Below, piece after piece: positions 18,423-27,143 of a stretch of DNA of 64,000 bases. The notes under the pieces are model-generated. The model had not been told where the DNA came from. It saw only the letters and a program-made list of their open reading frames with translations, and did no database searches. Both the position numbers and the translations under genes were made by a program. The stretch is from Micromonospora sp. WMMD1128 (GTDB lineage: Bacteria; Actinomycetota; Actinomycetes; Mycobacteriales; Micromonosporaceae), in NCBI RefSeq assembly GCF_027497235.1, contig NZ_CP114902.1, positions 3,795,501 through 3,859,500 on the forward strand. Reading direction: 5' to 3'. Each line of letters starts with the position of its first letter. Position 1 is the first letter of the stretch.

Positions 18423-18750
18423 CTAACCCCTCCGGCGAGGTGGACTTTTGGCGGCTGGAGCTGACGCTCAACGAGCTGGGTAAGGCGTTCTTGGTGGTAG
18501 ATACGTTCGGGACGGAGGGCCAGCGGCTGCTGACGTAGAGCCGGAGGTCTCATCGGAGCCACCTTGAGCCTATCCTGGGCATTGCCCCATGTCTGCCTAC
18601 AGCATCATGGAGATGAGCCGCCATCTGAGGCTTGTCTGCTGTGCAATATGCCGGCACCCTGGGACCCACGGGTGCGCACTTACGGCGGATGACGCGACAG
18701 AGGCGATCTGCAACGATGCCACCGTCGACAGTGACGGGAGGGAGCTGCAC

Positions 18751-19335
18751 GTGCTCGCCGCTTCGGTGTGGAACAGCTTGGAGTTCGCCAAGCTCGTCAT
18801 CGGCGGCATGGTTCCGGTCGCCGTTGCCGTGCTAGCTGCTGTCTTCAGCCGCGCGTTGAGGCGTGCCGAGAACCAGCAGTGGTTCAGCCAAAAGCTGGTC
18901 GAAAAGCGCATCGAGCTGCTCACTGCAGCCCTGCCTGACCTCAACGACTTGTTCTGCTACTTCACGTGGGTGGGCAACTGGAAGGAGCTTTCGCCACCCG
19001 AGATCCTGCTACGCAAGCGGCGACTCGATCGACTCTTCCATGCCAACAGCCCATTTTTTTCAACCTCGGCAGTAGCGGCGTACGACGCGTTCATCTCCGC
19101 CCTGTTCAAGACGTTCGTGGCCCCCGGGTCCAGCGCACAGCTACGTACGGGGCTGACGTCCCAGCACGGAAGCCGGGTGAAGGCATTCACGGAGTACTGG
19201 GAGCCCACCTGGGATGCGATGTTCACACAGGAAGCCGAACGGACGTCGCCCGAGGTCATCAAGGAACGGCACCAGGCGTTGACGGCCGCGCTCGGTTCCG
19301 AGATCGGCACACAGTCGGCACCGAGGGAAGCTTAA
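18751..19335 (+). CDS. Membrane-anchored protein, first gene of a three-gene operon
   Basis: 194 residues from the GTG at 18751, chosen because GGGAGGGAG lies seven bases upstream; the frame is open further upstream but without such a site. Residues 17-36 form one membrane helix (VIGGMVPVAVAVLAAVFSRA), followed by a cytoplasmic helical domain with QWFSQKLVEKRIELL and NDLFCYFTWVGNWKEL motifs. Two bases separate it from the next gene. Function unknown. A single-helix anchor with a conserved soluble domain is common among defence-associated proteins. Confidence 0.6.
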   Translation: MLAASVWNSLEFAKLVIGGMVPVAVAVLAAVFSRALRRAENQQWFSQKLVEKRIELLTAALPDLNDLFCYFTWVGNWKELSPPEILLRKRRLDRLFHANSPFFSTSAVAAYDAFISALFKTFVAPGSSAQLRTGLTSQHGSRVKAFTEYWEPTWDAMFTQEAERTSPEVIKERHQALTAALGSEIGTQSAPREA

Positions 19336-19337
19336 AC

Positions 19338-19988
19338 ATGATCGTTCAATGGTGTTGCAAGGGCTTGGCGAAAATCGACAGTGGGGCCGTACAGCAGATA
19401 CTTACCGACCCGACGGGTCTGCGCTGCCGAGACTGGGAGTCGCATTGGCAACGGGGTGGGGGCTTCCCCGTGGCCGCCGCCATACAGCGCCTAACCGAGG
19501 AGAACCTCGACCGCCACGTCAACAATTTCAGCAGCGTGGAGCCAACCACGGGACGCAAGTTCTGCGATGTAACGCCCTTCATCTCACTGTCAGCCGGTTG
19601 CGTCGACCGCGACGTGGCGGCCAGGACCAACATCACCCATCGCGCGCTTCGCACCGCTCTGGAGTTCGCCACCACCGACTACGCAGACCCTGCAAAGCCC
19701 GCGTGCCCCGGCTGGGTCCTCTATTGCTACGTCCTCGTTGGATCCAACCCAGCCGTCCGGATCCCGACGGTCGCGGAAGAGATCCGGGAGCTGAACCATG
19801 GCCGCGCATATTCCGGCTGGTACTGGCAGGGCGAGGTGGCGGCCAAGCTGCACATCCCCTCCGCACAGATCCTCTGCGCAGAGCGGTACGAACCTGCGCC
19901 GAGTGGCCGGCTCAGGCTCACCGATCTCCTGCTGAACCTTGACTTCTGTCACCCTGCCGCGCTGCTAGCGGAACGGAGCATGCTGTGA
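19338..19988 (+). CDS. Predicted ADP-ribosyltransferase-like protein
   Basis: 216 residues. FISLS (Phe81 to Ser85) resembles the Ser-x-Ser strand of ADP-ribosyltransferases. YWQGEVAAKLHIPSAQI (residues 162-178) resembles the catalytic E/Q-x-E segment of cholera/LT-type enzymes, where EVSxxGGIPxxQI follows, with Gln164-x-Glu166 in the catalytic positions. A Q-x-E pair is used by some Asn- and Arg-directed ARTs. The first conserved Arg cannot be fixed by eye. It is tightly packed with both neighbours (2-bp gap upstream, 4-bp GTGA overlap downstream). This is an inference from motif order, not a family match. Confidence 0.5.
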   Translation: MIVQWCCKGLAKIDSGAVQQILTDPTGLRCRDWESHWQRGGGFPVAAAIQRLTEENLDRHVNNFSSVEPTTGRKFCDVTPFISLSAGCVDRDVAARTNITHRALRTALEFATTDYADPAKPACPGWVLYCYVLVGSNPAVRIPTVAEEIRELNHGRAYSGWYWQGEVAAKLHIPSAQILCAERYEPAPSGRLRLTDLLLNLDFCHPAALLAERSML

Positions 19989-21001
19989 CGCTGCCGGAGC
20001 GATTGTGGGGGGCACTGCGGCTCGACCCGTCAACGGTCGCGGCTCGAGCACGCTTCTATCGGGCATACGCTGAGTTGGAAGAGCCACCGTTCGACGTGCG
20101 CGACTTGGCTGAGTTAATGCGCGATCGCCCTCCTCCCAGAGGCTCTGGCCCGCGCGTCATCAACCTCATAGGTAAGGAGGCAGGGGCCGTCGGTCAAAGC
20201 CTGCGGGAAATCCAACGCCCCCGTGCCGGGAAGCCCTGGGTGCGGCTGGCCGAGGCCGCGGATGCCTTGAGAAACGCCGCCGTTGCTGAACTGCTTCTCG
20301 ACGTACAAACGGGCCGGGGGACTTTGCTAGAGGCCAGCCGCGGCTACAGTGAGCTCGGGTTGCCATTCGGTGACTTCCTTGCCGTCGCTGCAACGGGAGA
20401 CAGAGAGCGATCGATCTCGGCCGCCGAACTTCTCGGCGTCCTGCTGTCCGATTCCCAGATCACAGACACCGGACGACACGGCTCAGCAGCACTTGCAACG
20501 CCTGCGCAGCAGCGCTACCTATTGCTCACGGCGGCCCCCGACGCTACCGACCTGTGGCCGCGGCTGGCTGAGGCGCCGCAGGCGCACCAGACCGCGGCGG
20601 TCGGTGCAACATCCCAGCCCTTCTCGACCTGGTGGCGGCTCGGTGGCCTGCTCAGCCGCCTGGACGCCGACGCCGACGCCGACGGGATCAGACGCGAACT
20701 GACACGGATCATCGCCGAACTCTCCGAGGCACACGGCCGGCAACTGCAGCTCGCCGCAGCTGATGATCACCACTGGTCGACCGGACGCGCCCAGACGGAC
20801 TTGATCGATCTCGACTTGGCCGGCGCAGTCGCCATATCCGCGCGGATCTTGCGGCAGCGGGAAATCCGTCCATGGCGGTTCGAGAGCGATTTCCCCAAGC
20901 TGTCGCCGCTGGCGAGCATCTCGCTCCAGATCGGCCTTCAGCTCGGCGACGACGCCCCACCATCCGATGACTACCTGGGTGCCCACACGAGCGCCTGGTG
21001 A
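19985..21001 (+). CDS. Hypothetical protein, third gene of the operon
   Basis: 338 residues, GTG start overlapping the preceding stop (GTGA), so translationally coupled. Mostly helical, with no transmembrane segment. No catalytic motif is recognised; RPPPRGSGPRVINLIGKEAGAVG near residue 45 and a small acidic tract (DADADAD, near 225) stand out. It may be an antitoxin, adaptor or sensor for the ART-like protein. Confidence 0.55.
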   Translation: MTLPERLWGALRLDPSTVAARARFYRAYAELEEPPFDVRDLAELMRDRPPPRGSGPRVINLIGKEAGAVGQSLREIQRPRAGKPWVRLAEAADALRNAAVAELLLDVQTGRGTLLEASRGYSELGLPFGDFLAVAATGDRERSISAAELLGVLLSDSQITDTGRHGSAALATPAQQRYLLLTAAPDATDLWPRLAEAPQAHQTAAVGATSQPFSTWWRLGGLLSRLDADADADGIRRELTRIIAELSEAHGRQLQLAAADDHHWSTGRAQTDLIDLDLAGAVAISARILRQREIRPWRFESDFPKLSPLASISLQIGLQLGDDAPPSDDYLGAHTSAW

Positions 21002-21301
21002 GCCACAGCTGATCGTCGGCCACCGTCGTACGGCGACGGCCGGTCGCCGTATCGAATTGAACCACCGCGAGGCGCGGAGGTAGCGGTCGTCAGCCGTTGT
21101 CGGACGTGCTGATGGCGGTCCAGCCGCGGCAGTTTGGGTGGGTGGCGCGATGGCGGCATGCCCAGAGTCGATTCCTGAGCCTGATCGGTAGCTGTATTCA
21201 TCAGTCATCACCGGTCAGGTAGGTGAACGCTTGCAGGATCTCCTCTCTCCCGCTGGCAGTTCCTTGCCAGAGGCCCGTGGCCGCTTCTGTTACCCAGCGA
21301 G
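21002..21301. other. Convergent intergenic region
   Basis: 300 bp between the converging ART operon and PIN-TPR gene. On the minus strand, codons for about 36 residues (LPRLARWVTEAATGLWQGTA, running to a stop at 21201) continue past the PIN-TPR stop in another frame without any start codon. No hairpin terminator is obvious. Confidence 0.35.
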
Positions 21302-24300
21302 CTAATCGCGGTAGGTCAGCACCACTCGCGACGTCGTAGCCTTGTCGGATTCCGACGACAAGGCGACCATCGCCATCATCATCGACATGGCGAACGCGTG
21401 TCCGTGGCCGGCGACGAGGTTGCGGTAGACGCTGGTGGCCACTGCCTCGAACGGATCGGTCACCAATCGGCGCCGCGCGATCCCCGCGCGTACACCCCGC
21501 AGCACCGCGGGCAGCCGGTCGGCGTTCATCCATGGCTCCGCCATGCACCGACTCAGAAGGACACGCAGGTTGGTACCGGCGCTGCCATCATCGGTGGTGA
21601 TCCGGACCAGTCCGATCGCGGTGGCGGAGACCCAGCCTTCAACTTGGTCCGGTCCGGCGGTCGCTGCGTGAGCCAGCATGGAGAGCACGAAATCGATTAC
21701 TGCGGCCGGGTCGGTCCAGGTCGCGGGCCGAGTGAGCGCGAACGCCACCCCGCGCGGTGCTCGGCCGTCCATCGCGGCGGCGAGGTCGAACGTTGCCCGA
21801 TCGAATCCGAGGTCGGTGAAGTAGTTGGTAAGCAGGATAGCCTCGGCCGCCGCACGGATCTCGCGTGGAATCTGCCCTTGGATCTGCAGGTCACGGATAA
21901 GGTCGACCGTGCCGAAGGTCGCGACGCCCATGCCGGCGGCGATTAACCGCAGGCGGTGGTCGTCGCACCAGAACGGGATGTGTTCAGAAGCCGCCATGTC
22001 GAGCGACGACATCCACTCGAACTTCCGGTCGGCGTCTGGGAACGTCGTGAACCTGGTCCACGGACGGCGTGCTGCCTGGTGCAGAATCGAGCATACCGTC
22101 GTGGCCTGCTCGGCGAGCGAGTCGGCGACGGACTGCTCGATCACCGTGACGGTCGGCCGCCCAGCGTCAGGATCCCATCCCGTGGACATGGTCGAACGCA
22201 AGCCGAGGGACTCCTGCCCCCGGACCGCATCGCGGTAAGCCTCATCGGTTGCGCGAAGCTGGGCGAAACCTGAGATGAGCTGCGAACGCAGGTGCGGGTC
22301 GAGCAGCGCCAAAGTGTGAGCTGCAGTGACATCGATCACGGTCACCTTGTTCCAGGCCACTGCAGCCGCGGCCCTGCCGTGCATCTCTCCTGCCAGGGCA
22401 TGGGCATTGACGAAGCCGGCGCCGCGCTTCAGCGACGCCTCTGTGTAGGAGGAATCGAAGGCGGTAGCCAGCATGCCTAATGGCAGGTTCGCCTTGTCGA
22501 GTTCCTTAATGACTTCGCCGAGTGACTCGTGACGTGCGCGAAGGTCGGGCGCGAGGGATCCGAGCGGGTCGTCCTCCGAGACCGACATCCGGCGGAACAC
22601 CCTGCTTTCGGGGAAGCGTTCGGTGTAGTCGAACATGGCCGTATGCAGCGCGGCGATGTCCTCGTCGGTCGTCGAGAGCGCCTGGCGCCGCAGGCCGAAG
22701 AAAATCTGGGCGATGAAGACGCCCATCAGCTGCTCGTCGTCCGGCCACCTGGCCATGGTGGACAGTGCGCGAGGCACGAACTGTGTGCTGGTGTCGCGGC
22801 GGGCCACCAGGCCAATCCAGGTCATGGCGTCGTGGCGGTCCCGGGGGGCGACCGGATCGCCGTCGGGGGTGAGGGCGTTCCACGCACCGTCGCTATCGCC
22901 GCGCCGAACCAACGCGTGCACGAGCGCCCAGCGGGCGTTCGCGGCGTCGGGGTCGAGCGTCACCAGGTTGCGGGCCTGCTCGATCGCCAGGTCCCACGAC
23001 CCCTCGTCGGTGTGGATTTCGAATATCAACGCCCGCGTATCGAACTGTCCGGCCCACTCGGCTCCGCCCATGGTCAACGCGCGTTCGGCGGCCCGTTTCG
23101 CGGCTTCCGGATCCTCGGCGGCCCGCAGATGACGCGCCGAGGTCAGCATCAGGCCGGGGTCGTTCCACCGGCATGCGGCTTCCTTGAGCACCTCGGCGGC
23201 CAGCAAGTGCTCCCCGGCCTGCCCGTACCGCTCCGCAAGCAACACCGCAAGTGCAAAGTGGTCCGTGGCGCCGGCCCGCAGAGCCTCAATCGTGCCCCCC
23301 TGCGCGCCCATGGCGCGCTGAACAACCCGGATTTCGCGCACCAACTCGGGATGTTCCTGCTCGACCCCGGCAAGATCCGGTAGCTCGCCACCGACCTGGG
23401 CCAGCCCTCGAACCGCCACCAGAAAGTCGGCCCTGGACTCCGCGGCGGCCAGCGCGGACTGCCACGCCGCAGCGGCGACCGCGTTTTCGGCGGTGCCGGT
23501 CAGCTCCACGGCCTCGATTTCCGCGACAACGAATGGGATGCCCAGTTCGACGGCCAACGCCCGGGCCCGGCCGTACTCGCCGGTGCCGGCAAGCAGTTCT
23601 GCCTGCTCTCGCCGCAGCCGGGGGTCAGTGACCTCCTGCGGCCAGGCGTCACCGTCCGGCTGCTGCTCGATGAGCGTCCGCGCCTGCGCCACCTTGCCGC
23701 CGAGCACGTACGCCTTGACCGCGACCAGGATCGCCGCGACGCTGTCGCCGTGCCACGACCGACGGACGTTACGGGCCTTGATCGCCAGCGCGGCAGCCCG
23801 TTCGGTGTCGGCCAGCCTGTTCACGGTCTCCCCGTACCGCGCCCGGTACAGCAGCAACTCAGCGGCGTACAGCGCTGATCCGCTCGCGCCCTCGATGTCA
23901 GCAGCGGCGAGCGCGAACTTCACTCCCCGGTTGATGTCGTCGGCTCGAGCGTAAAGCCGCGCCAGCAGTTGCAGCCGCAACGCCTCATCGGCGTGCGACG
24001 ATGTCTTCCACGCGGACAAGACATCGATGGCCTGATCCCAGTCCTCGCGGTGGACAAACAGCAGCCCTTGCGCAAGCGTGTGTTCCCAGGCTGCACCGAC
24101 GAGGATCTCGTTGACGTCAGCGGAGGCGTCCTCCGGCAGGCACATCGCCTGCCGGGCCTTCCAATAGCCGGCCGGGTACGCTCCACCCTCCACGGCCATC
24201 CCGAACAGGCGGGCTGCCGTCGGATTCTGGCTGTAGTCCGAGGCGAGTTCAGCCAGCCAGCAGATTACCTCCACGGGTGCATCAGCGAACCAGTCCGGGG

Positions 24301-24774
24301 GCTGCTCGCACCACTGCCGCAGGACGGCGCCGCGGTCATCGGCCGTGACGATGACCTGTACCAGCTTCTCCACGTCTGGCCAGAACTCGCGGATCTCGAT
24401 CGCCCGATCGCGGCACCACGGCTGGAGCATGGTGACCTGGTCGCCGAACACGTTGGTGGCCGACATCCGGCTCAGGATAGAGCGGGTGTTGTCCTCCACC
24501 ACAGCACGGGTAGACGCTGCCGCGGCACGGGTGTGTTCTGCCTGCCACTCGCCGGCGATGGCGGACGCGGTGGCCGGGTCGTGTGCGCGTACGAAAGCGG
24601 CCAGAACAAGAACGAGGACCTGCTCGGCGTCGGATCGCCGCTGGTCGCCGCTGTCGCCCAGCAGAGCGGCCAGACGGTCGAGGATCTCGTCGGCCACCTC
24701 GGCGCCACCCCGGGCCAGCTGGCTCTGCACCTCCGGCAACACCATCCACTTGTGCAGCTCGCGAGTCTTCAGAG
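21302..24774 (-). CDS. Giant TPR-repeat protein with C-terminal PIN-like domain, 5' truncated by IS
   Basis: At least 1147 residues if translation starts at the ATG at 24745; the frame stays open up to the insertion sequence at 24775, so the native N-terminus is probably lost. Residues about 150-750 are helical TPR-like repeats (WDQAIDVLSAW, YGRARALAVELGIP, WDLAIEQARNLVTLDPDAANARWALVHALVRRGD). The C-terminal quarter has PIN nuclease signatures: VIDVTAAHTLALLD, later PFWCDDHRLRLIAAGMGVATFGTVDLI, where paired acidic residues in CDD and FGTVDL fit the PIN metal site. It may be an RNase-based defence or stress protein. It is convergent with the ART operon. Confidence 0.65.
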
Positions 24775-24871
24775 GGTGGTTCGGTAGCTTTCGTCCATTG
24801 TGGGTTCGGCCCGGCATGTGAAGGTGAGCCGTGGTCGTAACCGGTGACGTGGTGGCCGCGTTGGGCTGATC

Positions 24872-25714
24872 ATGGGTGAGCGTGCGGCGTATCCGAGTGA
24901 CCTGACCGATGAGCAGTGGGCGGTGGTCGGGCCGTTCCTGCAGGCGTGGAAGGACCGGCACCCGTCGGTGTCGGGGCATCAGGGCCGTTACGAGTTGCGG
25001 GAGATCGTGAACGCGATCTTCTACCAGAACCGGACCGGGTGCCAGTGGGCGTACCTGCCGCACGACCTGCCGCCGAAGTCGGCCACCTACTACTACTTCG
25101 CCCTGTGGCGTGATGACGGCACCGACCAGGTGATTCACGATCTGCTGCGCTGCCAGGCACGGGAGAAGGCCGGCCGCCGGGAGGATCCGACCGCGGTGGT
25201 GCTGGACACTCAGTCGATTCGGGCGGCCAACCACGTCCCGGCCGCCACGACCGGCAAGGACGCCGCGAAGAAGGTGCCGGGCCGTAAGCGGGGCCTCGCG
25301 GTCGACGCCCTCGGGTTGATCATCGCGGTGGTGGTCACCGCCGCGTCGGTCACCGACAACGCGATCGGCGTGAAGCTGCTGGACAACGTCCTCGCGCACA
25401 CGCCGACGGTGACCAAGGCATGGGTCGACGCCGGGTTCAAAGACGACGTGCAGATCCACGGCGCGGTCCGAGGTGTCGACGTGGAGCAGGTCCTGCGGTC
25501 CGACACGACCGCCGGGTTCGTGCCGATCAAGCGGCGGTGGGTGGTCGAGCAGACCAACGGCACGCTGATGCTGCACCGCCGCCTGGTCCGCGAGTACGAA
25601 AGCCGACCCGCCTCCGCGGTGTCCCACACCTGGTGGGCCTCGACAGCGAACCTCATCCGCCGGCTGACCGGCACCGCCACCACGTCCTGGCGCGACCCAG
25701 GCCACCAGCGGTGA
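24872..25714 (+). CDS. IS5-family transposase
   Basis: 280 residues, full length. N-terminal YPSDLTDEQWAVVGPFL and NAIFYQNRTGCQWAYLPHDLPP are the classic IS5/IS1031 region. The DDE core is visible: VLDTQSIRAA (first Asp), KAWVDAGFKDD (second Asp) and WVVEQTNGTLMLHRRLVREYE (Glu). Its stop overlaps the start of the next gene (GTGA). Confidence 0.9.
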   Translation: MGERAAYPSDLTDEQWAVVGPFLQAWKDRHPSVSGHQGRYELREIVNAIFYQNRTGCQWAYLPHDLPPKSATYYYFALWRDDGTDQVIHDLLRCQAREKAGRREDPTAVVLDTQSIRAANHVPAATTGKDAAKKVPGRKRGLAVDALGLIIAVVVTAASVTDNAIGVKLLDNVLAHTPTVTKAWVDAGFKDDVQIHGAVRGVDVEQVLRSDTTAGFVPIKRRWVVEQTNGTLMLHRRLVREYESRPASAVSHTWWASTANLIRRLTGTATTSWRDPGHQR

Positions 25715-26130
25715 CCCAGCCGTCGCTGCTGACCCTGCTCACTGAACGCGAAACCGCCGCCGGCCTCGCCGTCGAACGGCTCCGCGCCCAGATCGCCTCC
25801 CTCGACGAGCAGCTCACCGCCGCCGAGACCGAGGTGGCCGAACTCGCCATCACCCGCAAGACGCTGCTGAGCCTGGGCGGCCCACTCGACGCGGTCGCAC
25901 CTGCTGACCCGACCATCGCCAGCCCCGCCTACCAGCAGATCCTCGCCGTGTTCCACGCCGGGACCGCACCGATGCGCGCCAAGGACATCTGCAAAGCGCT
26001 GGGCGCCGGGACCACCGCGAAGGACACCGAGAATCTCCGCGCCAAGCTCAAACGCCTCGTCGCCCGCCAGATCCTCACCGAACCCGACGCCGGACTGTTC
26101 ACCCTGGCTCCACCGACGACGTCCGCGTAA
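25711..26130 (+). CDS. IS-associated coiled-coil/winged-helix accessory protein
   Basis: 139 residues from the GTG that overlaps the transposase stop. Residues 1-55 form a coiled coil (AVERLRAQIASLDEQLTAAE), followed by AITRKTLLSLGG and a winged-helix-like domain (MRAKDICKALGAGTTAKDTE, then LRAKLKRLVARQILTEPDAG). Similar small proteins accompany actinobacterial transposases. It probably binds DNA and modulates transposition; the role is inferred. Confidence 0.7.
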   Translation: MTQPSLLTLLTERETAAGLAVERLRAQIASLDEQLTAAETEVAELAITRKTLLSLGGPLDAVAPADPTIASPAYQQILAVFHAGTAPMRAKDICKALGAGTTAKDTENLRAKLKRLVARQILTEPDAGLFTLAPPTTSA

Positions 26131-26161
26131 CCCCACCAACCAGGGCCGCTAACGAACCACC

Positions 26162-26482
26162 AAGTCCGCATCGGACATAGCCTCCCGAACCACCCTCTCA
26201 CCCAACAATGTTCGCCGTCAGTGGCGCCAGGCACGCGCCGAAGCCGACCTCGACTGGGTCACCCCGCACACCTTCCGAAAGACCGTCGCCACCCTGATCA
26301 AGGAGGAGACCAACACCAAGAGCGCGGCGGCGCAGCTCGGGCACTCCAGCGAGGAGGTCACGGACACCTACTACATCGCCAAGCCGGTACAAGCCCCGGA
26401 CGTGTCCGGCATCCTCGAACGGCTCGGCAGCCACCCGAGCAGCCAAGGATCACCATCAAAAGAGAACGATGCACATCAGTGA
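26162..26482 (+). pseudogene. 3' fragment of a second tyrosine recombinase
   Basis: Immediately after the IS, the frame ending at the TGA 26480-26482 reads NNVRRQWRQARAEADLDWV, HTFRKTVATLI, AAAQLGHSSEEVTDTYYI. These are the catalytic Arg, His and Tyr motifs of a phage-type integrase different from the AICE enzyme. The 5' two thirds are missing. Its place next to the second att core shows that it was the integrase of the left island. Confidence 0.75.
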
Positions 26483-26553
26483 CGAACTTGGTTGCCGCAC
26501 CACGTAAACGGGGGGTTTTCGGGGGGCGGTTCAAATCTCCATAGAAGAAAGTC

Positions 26554-26592
26554 AAAGCCCTGACCAGCATTTCCGCTGGTCAGGGCTTTTTC
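26554..26592 (+). terminator. Strong rho-independent-type terminator
   Basis: Perfect 13-bp stem (AGCCCTGACCAGC / GCTGGTCAGGGCT) with a 6-base loop, followed by TTTTCTTT. It lies between the integrase remnant and the second att core and would end transcription leaving the left island. Confidence 0.85.
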
Positions 26593-26597
26593 TTTGG

Positions 26598-26639
26598 TCG
26601 GGACGGCCGGATTCGAACCGACGACCCCTTGACCCCCAG
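26598..26639 (-). other. att core, middle copy (attL of the AICE)
   Basis: 42 bases identical to 39057-39098, spanning acceptor 3' strand, T-arm and the anticodon loop of tRNA-Pro. Beyond 26639 the sequence diverges from the tRNA. It is the left boundary of the 12.5-kb AICE and the right boundary of the older island. Confidence 0.88.
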
Positions 26640-27143
26640 GACGTCGCGGTAGGCGTTGGCGCACGTCAGCAACGGCGCGCCCGTCGGCACGTCGTCGGCG
26701 GTTGCGCTGTCCGTGTCCGTCCGGGTTGGACGTGTGGTCCCCCGCTGGTCCCCGGTGCCGCTGTTGGTTTCCGTAGCGCTCCAACGCATTCAACCGTTGG
26801 GTGTGGTCGTCCGCAGCACCTGCGGGTGCCGGCTTCCCGTCGCGCAGGCTTCGCCCTGCCGGGCCGGGCCTGCCCGGTCCAGGTGGAGCGCCCCACCGGA
26901 CGTACGACCTGGACCGGGCAGGCCCGGTCTGGCTGCCTGTGGTGTGCGGCGGGTGGCACCGGATCGGCCGGGCATCCCAGAGCGGCCCGGGTCCAAGGGC
27001 GGGTAGCCCTTGCCGCCGGAGGCGCGCTCCGGGTCGTAGGGCCGGAGGCCCTACCCGCCGGAGGCAACGAGTCGATTCGCGAGCATCTGTGCTGGACCGT
27101 AGGCACCAGACTGTCCTACGTGCGAGCGAAGCGGAAGCGGTGG
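26640..27143. repeat. Gene-free AICE left end with large inverted repeats
   Basis: No supported gene. A perfect 21-bp inverted repeat lies at 26864-26884 and 26907-26927 with a 22-base spacer. A second, smaller hairpin (GTAGGGCC-GGA-GGCCCTAC) lies at 27036-27054, and GGGTAG/CTACCC arms occur at 27001 and 27051. Reading frames crossing this region are short of start signals. Possible roles are transcription insulation, a single-strand origin, or regulation of the pentapeptide gene. Confidence 0.6.

Larger units (their letters stand above)
24775..26161 (+). mobile_element. IS5-superfamily insertion sequence with accessory gene
   Basis: Imperfect 14-bp terminal inverted repeats, 13 of 14 matching (GGTGGTTCGGTAGC at 24775-24788 and GCTAACGAACCACC at 26148-26161), enclose a transposase gene and a coupled second gene. 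No clear target duplication. It directly abuts two truncated genes, the PIN-TPR gene on the left and an integrase 3' end on the right. This suggests IS-mediated deletion between two former copies. Confidence 0.75.
8490..26639. mobile_element. tRNA-Pro-associated defence-like genomic island (degraded element)
   Basis: The interval between the first and second att cores. An integrase 3' remnant (26162-26482) lies just inside the right att, in the position expected for the element's own integrase. Contents are accessory: a nuclease-like gene, ATP-grasp gene, NACHT NTPase, ART-like operon, PIN-TPR gene, two insertion sequences and gene fragments. Base composition varies strongly along it. A similar G-rich motif (runs of six G beside TTTT or AAAA) occurs near both ends (8641-8662 and 26509-26530). 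It is an inferred unit that is probably no longer mobile by itself. Confidence 0.65.

Noticed and set aside
18423..18538. Short plus-strand frame (NPSGEVDFWRLELTLNELGK) just right of the IS701-like element
   Set aside because: Possibly the tail of a gene disrupted by the IS, but no matching 5' part is seen left of the element and no family is recognised.
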